A stretch of DNA of 6,885 bases from an uncultured Oscillospiraceae bacterium (GTDB taxonomy: Bacteria; Bacillota; Clostridia; Oscillospirales; Oscillospiraceae): NCBI GenBank assembly GCA_900769995.1, contig CAAGIT010000055.1, positions 1 through 6,885 of the forward strand, given 5' to 3'. The notes beneath the pieces were generated by a model that did not search any database, was not told the DNA's origin, and saw only the letters and a program-made list of their open reading frames with translations. Position 1 is the stretch's first letter. The number at the start of each line of letters is the position of its first letter. The translations under genes and the position numbers were made by a program. Positions 1 to 5,600 of the stretch are shown in pieces.

Positions 1-1
1 A

Positions 2-469
2 GCTGTGTTTTCGCAAATGGAACAGCTCGGTGTCACTGTTCTGCGCGACGAATATGCCGTATTGGAGCGCGGTACGGCAAAGCTCATCCTTGCCGGTGTG
101 GACGATCCCTGCGGTCCCCTGGAACGCAAAAGTGCCGATGCGCTGGTCGAAGAAATTCGGCAGGCACACGGCGAGGATGTCTGTATTCTCATGCTTGCGC
201 ACAGAAATGACACGCTGCCATTATGGAAAAAACTCGGGGTTCAGCTTGTTTTGACCGGTCACTGTCACGGCGGTGTGGTTCGTCTGCCGATCCTCGGCGG
301 CATTTTCGGCACACATCGTGAGCTTCTGCCGCCGTATGACGCAGGACTTTACCAAAGCGGCGATACTTCCCTCTTTGTCAGCCGCGGTCTTGGCTACAGC
401 AGAGTCAAATTCCGCTTATTCAACCGGCCGCACCTGCCGATCCTCACGCTGGAATGCGAAAAATCGTAA
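2..469 (+). CDS. Metallophosphoesterase, YkuE/YaeI-like, C-terminal part (5' truncated)
   Basis: This is the 3' part of a calcineurin-like metallophosphoesterase; the reading frame is open to the window edge, so the true start lies upstream. The visible part carries the C-terminal metal-binding motifs: LAHRND at about 194-211, which supplies a metal-ligand histidine, and GHCHGG at about 257-274, the GHxHGG signature. The GVDDP segment near 95-109 and the ending SRGLGYSRVKFRLFNRP are typical of the YkuE/YaeI subgroup. Members hydrolyse phosphoesters at the membrane, and some act on UDP-diacylglucosamine or related lipids; the substrate here cannot be told. The N-terminal motifs (DxH, GDxxD, GNHD) must lie off the window. 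No terminator is obvious after the TAA. The family is clear, the exact role is not. Confidence 0.88.
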   Translation, partial: AVFSQMEQLGVTVLRDEYAVLERGTAKLILAGVDDPCGPLERKSADALVEEIRQAHGEDVCILMLAHRNDTLPLWKKLGVQLVLTGHCHGGVVRLPILGGIFGTHRELLPPYDAGLYQSGDTSLFVSRGLGYSRVKFRLFNRPHLPILTLECEKS

Positions 470-497
470 ATAAATCGTGAATATTTTCATTTCATAC

Positions 498-525
498 TTG
501 TAAATTAGATTTTCTCGAATATAAT
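498..525 (+). promoter_or_regulatory. Sigma-A-type promoter for the zinc-ribbon membrane protein
   Basis: A -35 element TTGTAA (498-503) is followed after 16 nt by a perfect -10 TATAAT (520-525). This places the transcription start near 532, about 20-35 nt before the start codon. It lies in an AT-rich gap after the phosphoesterase gene, so the next gene need not depend on read-through. Confidence 0.65.
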
Positions 526-564
526 GACGTTATACAAATCTGACGGGAAAGGATGACCGGAACG

Positions 565-975
565 ATGTTTCGACGGTTCGGCGATAGTTTTCGCCGCTTT
601 ATGTACGGCCGCTACGGCTCGGACGGACTGAATGTGGCGCTGCTGCTGCTCGCAATTATTGTCAGCGTAGTCAATACCGTTCTCTCCATCTTCCTGCGTA
701 ATTCCATCGTTTTCTGTAATATCGTCTATCCCCTGCTGCATCTTCTGACGCTGACCCTGCTTGGGCTGAACATTTTCCGTTCATTTTCCCGCAATATTTT
801 CCGCCGTCAGCAGGAAAATCGGGCATTTCGCCGTCTGCGTGCCCGTCTGACTGACCGCAAAAACCGCTACTATCACTGCCCGAAATGCAAGCAAACCGTC
901 CGTGTTCCGCGTGGCAAGGGCAAAATCAGCATCCGCTGCCCCAAATGCGGCGAAAAGTTCATACGAAAAACTTAA
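565..975 (+). CDS. Small membrane protein with C-terminal zinc ribbon
   Basis: I recognise no named family. The frame is open from an ATG at 553 (140 codons). The GGGAAAGG ribosome binding site (545-552) directly abuts that ATG and is about 12 nt from the in-frame ATG at 565, so 565 (136 aa) is the more workable start, though neither spacing is ideal. From the 553 start, an Arg-rich N-terminus (FRRFGDSFRRF) is followed by two hydrophobic segments at about residues 26-48 and 52-75. A strongly basic stretch follows (about 76-105, many Arg), then a zinc ribbon with CPKC (109-112) and CPKC (129-132). The charge pattern suggests both ends are cytoplasmic. A ribbon on a short membrane anchor is common in Clostridia as hypothetical proteins; binding to nucleic acid or protein is only a guess. 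The next promoter starts 9 nt after the stop, with no terminator visible between. Confidence 0.75.
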   Translation: MFRRFGDSFRRFMYGRYGSDGLNVALLLLAIIVSVVNTVLSIFLRNSIVFCNIVYPLLHLLTLTLLGLNIFRSFSRNIFRRQQENRAFRRLRARLTDRKNRYYHCPKCKQTVRVPRGKGKISIRCPKCGEKFIRKT

Positions 976-983
976 ATCTTCGC

Positions 984-1012
984 TTGCATATTCCCCGCAA
1001 CTATGCTAAAAT
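984..1012 (+). promoter_or_regulatory. Sigma-A promoter of the pheST T-box operon
   Basis: The -35 TTGCAT (984-989) and -10 TAAAAT (1007-1012) are 17 nt apart, and a TGC just before the -10 (1004-1006) makes an extended -10 element. Transcription would begin near 1019, just upstream of T-box stem I, which supports the assignment. Confidence 0.72.
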
Positions 1013-1018
1013 GTTCGG

Positions 1019-1272
1019 GTAATATCGAAAACAGCGAAGATCGGGCCGTCGGCTGTCGGATCGCGGGTGCAGAGAGGGCGGATTGCTGGAAACGCCTCCC
1101 GCGGATAGCTTGGCTTTCTCCCGTGAGCTTTTCCGCTGAACGCACGGCTATTAGGCGGAAACGGTTTGCCCCGTTAACGGCAGGAGTGCGCCGCAGTTTG
1201 CGGCGAATTGCGGGTGGTACCGCGGAAGCATGGTCTTTCGTCCCCTTTCGGACGGAGGACTTTATTTTTTTG
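1019..1272 (+). ncRNA. T-box riboswitch leader, Phe (UUC) specifier
   Basis: This untranslated leader senses the charging state of tRNA-Phe and controls pheST by transcription antitermination. Stem I can be folded by eye. The base is CAGCG (1032-1036) with CGCTG (1134-1138). Higher up, GCTGTC (1052-1057) pairs with GATAGC (1104-1109) and CGCGGG (1062-1067) with CCCGCG (1098-1103). The AGAGAG motif (1071-1076) leads to the apical helix GGCG/CGCC (1077-1080/1093-1096). The specifier is best read as TTC at 1116-1118, six nt before the conserved GAG (1125-1127), and matches Phe. Stem III is CGCCGCA/TGCGGCG (1189-1205). The T-box element GGGTGGTACCGCG is at 1212-1224; its UGGU (1215-1218) would pair with an uncharged ACCA end, with U matching the A73 discriminator of tRNA-Phe. 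The region 976-1298 holds no gene other than this leader. Confidence 0.96.
1233..1272 (+). terminator. T-box leader intrinsic terminator
   Basis: An 11-bp stem is formed by GTCTTTCGTCC (1233-1243) and GGACGGAGGAC (1250-1260), with two G-U pairs and a six-base loop, followed by a U-rich run TTTATTTTTTTG (1261-1272). Its upstream arm lies just 3' of the T-box element, where it can be captured by the alternative antiterminator when uncharged tRNA-Phe is bound. Confidence 0.93.
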
Positions 1273-1298
1273 TATATTACCAAGTAAGGAGCAACAAT

Positions 1299-2342
1299 AT
1301 GAGAGAACAACTCGAACAAATCAAGGCACAGGCACTTGCCGAGCTGCAAGCCGCCTCTGACCTTGCCTCACTCGATGCCGTCCGTGTCCGTGTTCTGGGC
1401 AAAAAGGGCGAGCTGACCGCCGTTCTGAAGCAGATGGGCAAGCTGTCTGCCGAGGAACGCCCCGTGATGGGTCAGATGGCAAACGCTGTCCGCGCAGAGC
1501 TGGAAGAACAGCTCGAAAAACGCAAGGCGGAGCTGGAAGCCGCTGCTCTGGAAGCACGCCTTGCCTCCGAGGCCGTCGATGTCACCATTCCGGGCAAAGA
1601 GATCCAGATGGGGCATCAGCATCCGATGAACAAGGTGCTGCAGGAGGTCAAGGAGATCTTCATCGGCATGGGCTACACCATCGTTGACGGCCCCGAGATT
1701 GAGGAAGCCGCCTACAACTTCACCCGCCTGAACATCGAAGAAGGTCATCCCTCCCGCGACCGTTCGGACACCTTCTACTTTGACGATGCCGACGAGGTTC
1801 TGCTGCGCACCCAGACCAGCCCGATGCAGATTCGCGTGATGGAGCATCAGCAGCCGCCCATCCGCATTCTCGCACCCGGCCGCGTATTCCGCAAAGATGA
1901 GGCCGATGCGACCCACTCCCCGATGTTCCACCAGATCGAAGGTCTGGTCGTTGACGAGGGTATTACCATGGGCGACCTGAAGGGCGCTTTGGAAACCCTG
2001 ATTAAGCGGCTCTACGGCGAGGATGCCGTTGTCCGTTTCCGTCCGCACCACTTCCCGTTCACGGAGCCGAGCTGCGAGGTCGATATGCAGTGCTTCAAGT
2101 GCCGCGGCAAGGGTGAGATCGACGGTCAGGTGTGCTCCACCTGTCACGGCGAGGGCTGGATCGAGCTGCTCGGTGCCGGCATGGTGCATCCCAAGGTTCT
2201 CGAGGGCTGCGGCATCGACCCGAACAAATATTCCGGCTTCGCGTTTGGCATCGGACTTGAGCGTATGGCGATGGGTCGTCTGCGTTTGAATGACCTGCGT
2301 CTGATTTTCGATAACGATGTCCGATTCCTGTCCCAATTCTAA
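1299..2342 (+). CDS. pheS: Phenylalanyl-tRNA synthetase alpha subunit
   Basis: This is the catalytic subunit of the alpha2beta2 PheRS, which activates Phe with ATP and charges tRNA-Phe in the cytoplasm. The start at 1299 has AAGGAG (1286-1291) seven nt upstream; an in-frame ATG at 1230 lies inside the leader terminator and was rejected. The product has 347 aa, normal for the family. Residues 1-95 form the tRNA-contacting coiled-coil arm. The class II core starts near 105; motif 2 is LAPGRVFRKDEADATHSPMF (191-210) with HQIEGL following, and motif 3 is GFAFGIGLERMAM (313-325). Between VDM and WIELLGAGMVHP sits a cysteine insert with two CxxCxGxG units, CFKCRGKG (265-272) and CSTCHGEG (279-286), probably one zinc site. 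E. coli PheS lacks these cysteines, but related inserts occur in some clostridial PheS as I recall. The stop codon overlaps the pheT ribosome binding site, and pheT follows after 12 nt. Confidence 0.98.
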   Translation: MREQLEQIKAQALAELQAASDLASLDAVRVRVLGKKGELTAVLKQMGKLSAEERPVMGQMANAVRAELEEQLEKRKAELEAAALEARLASEAVDVTIPGKEIQMGHQHPMNKVLQEVKEIFIGMGYTIVDGPEIEEAAYNFTRLNIEEGHPSRDRSDTFYFDDADEVLLRTQTSPMQIRVMEHQQPPIRILAPGRVFRKDEADATHSPMFHQIEGLVVDEGITMGDLKGALETLIKRLYGEDAVVRFRPHHFPFTEPSCEVDMQCFKCRGKGEIDGQVCSTCHGEGWIELLGAGMVHPKVLEGCGIDPNKYSGFAFGIGLERMAMGRLRLNDLRLIFDNDVRFLSQF

Positions 2343-2354
2343 GGAGGTGCGGCA

Positions 2355-4742
2355 ATGAAACTGAACAGAAACTGGCTCAACGAAGAATTTGTTGACCTCT
2401 CCCATATTTCCGACAAGGAATTTGTCGAAACTCTGACCGTTGCCGGTCAGAAGGTCGAAACCTATGAGCGTCTGGATGCCGAGATTTCCAACGTCGTGGT
2501 CGGCAAGGTGCTCTCCATCGTGCGTCACGAGAACTCCGACCATATGTGGGTCTGCCAGATCGATGTAGGCAGGGACGAGCCTGTCCAGATCGTCACGGGT
2601 GCGCAGAATGTCCGTGAGGGCGACCTCGTTCCCGCTGCTCTGCACAATTCCCGCTTAGTCGGCGGCGTTCACATCACCAAGGGCAAGCTCCGCGGTGTTG
2701 CCTCGAACGGTATGCTCTGCTCTCTCAAGGAGCTGGGCTTGACGCTGAACGACTTCCCCTACGCCATCGAGGACGGCATTTGGATTCTGCAGGAGGATTG
2801 CAAGGTCGGTGACGACATCAACACCGTCATCGGCAACAACGACACCGTGGTGGATTTTGAGATCACCAACAACCGCCCCGACTGCTATTCCATTCTCGGT
2901 CTTGCCCGCGAAGCAGCGGCGGCATTCAACAAGCCCATGCGTCACCACGAGCCTGTGGTCAAGGGCGGTGCTGAGGGCAATCTGCTCGATATGATCGACG
3001 TGGAGGTTCCGGCGGATGATCTCTGCCGCCGTTATACCGCCCGCATGGTTCGCAATGTCAAGATTGCTCCGTCTCCGAAATGGCTGCGTCAGCGTCTGCG
3101 TGCGAACGGCGTGCGTCCGATCAACAACATCGTGGATATTACCAACTATGTCATGCTCGAATACGGTCAGCCGATGCACGCCTTCGACTACCGCTATATT
3201 TCCTCGAAAAAGATCGTTGTCCGCCGCAGTGAGGAGGGCGAAACTCTGACCACCCTCGATGGCACTGTCCGCAGCCTGACGCCGGGTATGCTCGTCATTG
3301 CCGACGGCGAAAAGCCGATCGGACTTGCAGGCGTCATGGGCGGTGAGAACAGCGAGATCGTCGATGATACGGTCGATGTCGTTTTTGAATCCGCGAATTT
3401 CAACGGCACGTCCATCCGTCAGACCGCTTTGGCGCTCGGCATGAGAACCGAGTCCTCCGGCAAGTTTGAGAAAAACATCGATCCCCTGCTGACCGTTCCC
3501 GCGGTCAACCGTGCGTGCGAGCTGGTTGAGCTGCTCGGTGCCGGCGAGGTCGTCGACGGCATGATCGACATTCTCAATGAGATCCCTCAGCCCCGCGACC
3601 TGCCTCTGGAGCCGGAACGCATCAACGCTCTGCTCGGCACGGACATTTCTGAGGAACAGATGGTTGACTATCTGAACCGTTTGGAGATTCCTGTAGACGG
3701 CCGCACCATTCACGTTCCCTCCTGGAGACCCGACCTCGTGCAGACCGCCGACATCGCAGAAGAGGTTGCCCGTCTGTACGGCTACAATGAGATCGCAACG
3801 ACCGCGTTCAAGGGCGTTGCCGTCGAAGGCGGCTACACCGGCACGATGGCTTTGGAAAACCGCACCGGCGCGCTCTGCCGCAGCCTCGGCTACAGCGAGA
3901 TCCTGACCTATTCCTTTATCTCGCCGTCGTTCTTCGATCAGATCCGTCTGCCTGCCGATTCTCCGCTGCGCAATGCCATGCGGATTCAAAATCCGCTCGG
4001 CGAGGACGCTTCCATCATGCGTACCATCGCCCTGCCGTCCATGCTGGCGATTCTGGCGCGAAACTACAACTATCACAATGCCTCCGTTAAGCTCTATGAG
4101 CTGGCAAAGGTCTATCTCCCCGTTGAGGGCAAACGTCTGCCCGAGGAACCGAAGCATCTTTTGCTCGGCACCTATGGCGAGGGCGAGGACTTCTTCGCGC
4201 TCAAGGGTGAGATCGAGACGATTTTGAAGGGTATGAATGTCAAGGCTGCGGCATATACTGCGGTAAAGGACAACCCCTCGTACCATCCCGGCCGTTGCGC
4301 CCGCATCACCGTAGACGGTGTGGATGTCGGTGTATTCGGGCAGGTACATCCGCTGGTTGCCAAGAATTACGGCATGGATACGGACATCTATGCCGCAGAG
4401 CTTGATTTTACGGCACTGTCCGAGCTGCTGGCCCCTGCCGCAACCTATGTGCCGCTGCCCAAATATCCCGCAGTTACCCGCGACATTTCCGTGATTTGCG
4501 ATGAGGCTCTGACCATTGCCGAACTGCTAAACTGCATCGAGAAAGCCGGTGGCAAGCTCCTGCGGGATGTGAAGCTGTTCGACATCTATCGCGGCAAGGG
4601 CATCGCGGAGGGCAAAAAGAGCACCGCCTTCAGTCTGACGCTCCGCGCCGATGACCGCACGCTGACCGATGCCGATTCCGATGGCGTGATCGCCGCTGTT
4701 CTGGCAGCCCTGGAGCAAAATCTGGGCGCAAAGCTTCGCTGA
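2355..4742 (+). CDS. pheT: Phenylalanyl-tRNA synthetase beta subunit
   Basis: This is the beta subunit of PheRS; with PheS it forms the active heterotetramer, edits mischarged Tyr-tRNA-Phe and binds tRNA. At 795 aa it has the full bacterial length. Domains in order: N-terminal WLNEEFVDL segment; OB-fold EMAP-type tRNA-binding domain (about 42-150, with TGAQNVREGD and GVASNGMLCS); EITNNRPDC segment (169-177); B3/B4 editing domain (about 213-385) including PINNIVDITNYVMLEYGQPM (255-274), GVMGGENSEI and RTESSGKFEKNIDP (364-377); B5 domain (about 413-481) ending in IAEEVARLYGYNEI; the catalytically inactive class II-like core (about 490-690) with NPLGEDASIMR; and the C-terminal FDX-ACB anticodon-binding domain (about 698-795) with KYPAVTRDISV. 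AAGGAGG (2341-2347) overlaps the pheS stop, giving translational coupling. No strong terminator follows, so some transcripts may run into ireB. Confidence 0.98.
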   Translation: MKLNRNWLNEEFVDLSHISDKEFVETLTVAGQKVETYERLDAEISNVVVGKVLSIVRHENSDHMWVCQIDVGRDEPVQIVTGAQNVREGDLVPAALHNSRLVGGVHITKGKLRGVASNGMLCSLKELGLTLNDFPYAIEDGIWILQEDCKVGDDINTVIGNNDTVVDFEITNNRPDCYSILGLAREAAAAFNKPMRHHEPVVKGGAEGNLLDMIDVEVPADDLCRRYTARMVRNVKIAPSPKWLRQRLRANGVRPINNIVDITNYVMLEYGQPMHAFDYRYISSKKIVVRRSEEGETLTTLDGTVRSLTPGMLVIADGEKPIGLAGVMGGENSEIVDDTVDVVFESANFNGTSIRQTALALGMRTESSGKFEKNIDPLLTVPAVNRACELVELLGAGEVVDGMIDILNEIPQPRDLPLEPERINALLGTDISEEQMVDYLNRLEIPVDGRTIHVPSWRPDLVQTADIAEEVARLYGYNEIATTAFKGVAVEGGYTGTMALENRTGALCRSLGYSEILTYSFISPSFFDQIRLPADSPLRNAMRIQNPLGEDASIMRTIALPSMLAILARNYNYHNASVKLYELAKVYLPVEGKRLPEEPKHLLLGTYGEGEDFFALKGEIETILKGMNVKAAAYTAVKDNPSYHPGRCARITVDGVDVGVFGQVHPLVAKNYGMDTDIYAAELDFTALSELLAPAATYVPLPKYPAVTRDISVICDEALTIAELLNCIEKAGGKLLRDVKLFDIYRGKGIAEGKKSTAFSLTLRADDRTLTDADSDGVIAAVLAALEQNLGAKLR

Positions 4743-4773
4743 TCGGACAACTGTTTGCAAAAAGTTCACGATT

Positions 4774-4807
4774 TTGACTTTACTTTATCCAAGAATTAGT
4801 ATATGAT
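4774..4807 (+). promoter_or_regulatory. Promoter for ireB (two overlapping registers)
   Basis: Two overlapping sigma-A-type registers both have 17-nt spacers: TTGACT (4774-4779) with TAGTAT (4797-4802), and TTTACT (4779-4784) with TATGAT (4802-4807). The sequence does not say which is used. Either would start transcription about 8-14 nt before the ribosome binding site and make ireB independent of the pheST T-box. Confidence 0.62.
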
Positions 4808-4836
4808 AGAGAAAAGCAGCAAAGGAGGCGTGCGTT

Positions 4837-5082
4837 TTGGATCATAATACCATAAAGTTCACCGTCCCTGTCGATGCGAATCTGGAAATGAAAGAAGTTC
4901 TCACCCAGGTCTATCGTGCTCTGACGGAAAAGGGCTACAACCCCATCAACCAAATTGTCGGTTATCTTCTCTCCGAGGATCCGACCTATATCACCAGTCA
5001 CAATAACGCTCGCAGCCTCATCTGTAAGCTCGACCGCGATGATCTCCTGCAGGAAATCGTGCGGCACTATCTCTTCGATTAA
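4837..5082 (+). CDS. ireB: IreB/ReoM family regulatory phosphoprotein (UPF0297, TTG start)
   Basis: This 81-aa protein matches the IreB/ReoM (YrzL, UPF0297, DUF965) family along its whole length, most clearly at KGYNPINQIVGYLLSEDP and in the NNAR and RDDLLQEIVRHYL segments. In Enterococcus IreB and Listeria ReoM are substrates of the PASTA Ser/Thr kinase (IreK/PrkA); in Listeria ReoM controls ClpCP-dependent turnover of MurA and thus peptidoglycan synthesis. Thr5, in the NTIKF segment, aligns with the conserved N-terminal Thr (position 7 in E. faecalis as I recall) and is the likely phosphosite. Translation starts at TTG (4837): AAAGGAGG (4821-4828) sits eight nt upstream and no ATG occurs before the conserved region. 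In many Firmicutes the gene sits in an alaS-ireB-ruvX cluster; here it stands alone between pheT and a strong terminator. Confidence 0.95.
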   Translation: MDHNTIKFTVPVDANLEMKEVLTQVYRALTEKGYNPINQIVGYLLSEDPTYITSHNNARSLICKLDRDDLLQEIVRHYLFD

Positions 5083-5093
5083 CCCACGCAATC

Positions 5094-5129
5094 AGGGGCT
5101 TTCGCTGTTTTGCGAAAGCCCCTTTGTTT
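5094..5129 (+). terminator. Strong intrinsic terminator after ireB
   Basis: A perfect 12-bp stem, AGGGGCTTTCGC (5094-5105) with GCGAAAGCCCCT (5112-5123), closes a TGTTTT loop and runs into TTTGTTTC. It ends the ireB transcript and insulates the next unit. Confidence 0.95.
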
Positions 5130-5170
5130 CATAATTGTAATCTCCCAACAACATCCACTTCCCACTTCGC

Positions 5171-5185
5171 ATGATCTTGGATCAT
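5171..5185. repeat. Perfect inverted repeat ATGATC-TTG-GATCAT
   Basis: Two six-base arms (5171-5176 and 5180-5185) flank a 3-nt centre. It lies about 50 nt upstream of the -35 of the next promoter and is not followed by a T run, so it is not a terminator. It could be a protein-binding site; no regulator is recognisable. Confidence 0.45.
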
Positions 5186-5201
5186 TTGTAATGCAATTTG
5201 T

Positions 5202-5215
5202 GTCACAATTGTTAC
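5202..5215. promoter_or_regulatory. Palindrome GTCACAATTGTTAC, possible operator
   Basis: This 14-bp site is palindromic except for one pair and is centred on ACAATTGT. It sits about 17 nt upstream of the -35 box. Overlapping it is a second exact palindrome, TTGTGTCACAA (5199-5209 approx.). The segment resembles the element over the -10 box (TGTGTYACAATT in both), which suggests one regulator with two sites. The regulator is unknown. Confidence 0.45.
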
Positions 5216-5231
5216 TATTTGAAAATAAGTA

Positions 5232-5260
5232 TTGACATATACCTGTAATTGTGTTACAAT
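5232..5260 (+). promoter_or_regulatory. Near-consensus promoter of the 96-aa/NlpC-P60 operon
   Basis: TTGACA (5232-5237) and TACAAT (5255-5260) are separated by the ideal 17 nt, so transcription should start near 5267, leaving a leader of only about 22 nt with no room for a riboswitch. The -10 box is buried in an inverted repeat, which hints at repression. Confidence 0.82.
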
Positions 5261-5269
5261 TTGATTACA
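5244..5269. promoter_or_regulatory. Nested inverted repeat over the -10 box, candidate operator
   Basis: The inner palindrome is AATTGT-GTT-ACAATT (5247-5261). An outer pair, TGTAAT (5244-5249) and ATTACA (5264-5269), surrounds it. The element covers the -10 box and the likely start site, the normal place for a repressor. TTGTAAT-like half-sites also occur at 5135-5141 and 5186-5192. No T run follows, so it is unlikely to be a terminator. Confidence 0.5.
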
Positions 5270-5288
5270 TTTTATTTTGGAGGTATTT

Positions 5289-5579
5289 ATGTCCGAAAAA
5301 AATGAAGTCCTGATGTACAAGGGTCATCCCCTGATGCGCAAGGACAATTTGGTCTACTACGGCTCGATGGCTGACGAATATATCGTCATGCTGCAAATTC
5401 TCGAGTCAAAGAAATTCGAGGATCTCGATTTGGCAACGAAGGTCGCCGTCCAGCTTCAGCGCACTGCGCCGGATGTCAAGGCTCGTGACCGCGTTGTGAA
5501 AAAGAGTGAAAAAGACGGCTTTTACACGGCATTGGATGTTGGCTGTGTGTGGCTGGAGCGTGCACTGAACGCAAAATAA
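5289..5579 (+). CDS. Conserved-looking small protein of unknown function, 96 aa
   Basis: I cannot assign this protein to a named family, though its opening (EVLMYKGHPLMRKDN then LVYYGSM) resembles uncharacterised clostridial proteins I have seen. The ATG at 5289 is chosen because GGAGG (5279-5283) lies five nt upstream; an in-frame TTG at 5277 falls inside that ribosome binding site. It is soluble-looking, with no signal peptide or membrane helix. The first half is probably beta-rich around KGHPLMRKDNLVYYG. The rest (about 27-60 and 76-95) looks helical, with a charged middle (KARDRVVKKSEKDG) and one Cys (86). It is the first gene of a two-gene unit: the wall hydrolase starts 21 nt after its stop, with no promoter or terminator between. 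A role linked to envelope or growth control is only an inference from this neighbour. Confidence 0.85.
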   Translation: MSEKNEVLMYKGHPLMRKDNLVYYGSMADEYIVMLQILESKKFEDLDLATKVAVQLQRTAPDVKARDRVVKKSEKDGFYTALDVGCVWLERALNAK

Positions 5580-5600
5580 TCACAACCTTGGGAGATTTTT

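Noticed and set aside
1003..1287. Forward open frame of 94 codons upstream of pheS
   Set aside because: It covers the T-box leader and terminator, whose RNA structure explains the sequence; there is no ribosome binding site at its start.
1230..1298. Earlier in-frame start for PheS at 1230
   Set aside because: It begins beside the leader terminator, lacks a ribosome binding site and adds 23 residues absent from the family; the start at 1299 has AAGGAG at good spacing.
1368..2645. Long antisense open frame (425 codons) opposite pheS and the start of pheT
   Set aside because: It lies wholly opposite strongly supported genes, has no recognisable motif, and is explained by the codon bias of the sense genes, which removes stops in this antisense frame.
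2655..4349. Long antisense open frame (564 codons) opposite pheT
   Set aside because: Same reasoning: it is a mirror of pheT, its translation has no domain-like pattern, and no ribosome binding site or promoter is apparent for it.
5277..5288. TTG start for the 96-aa protein
   Set aside because: The TTG is part of the ribosome binding site that serves the ATG at 5289.
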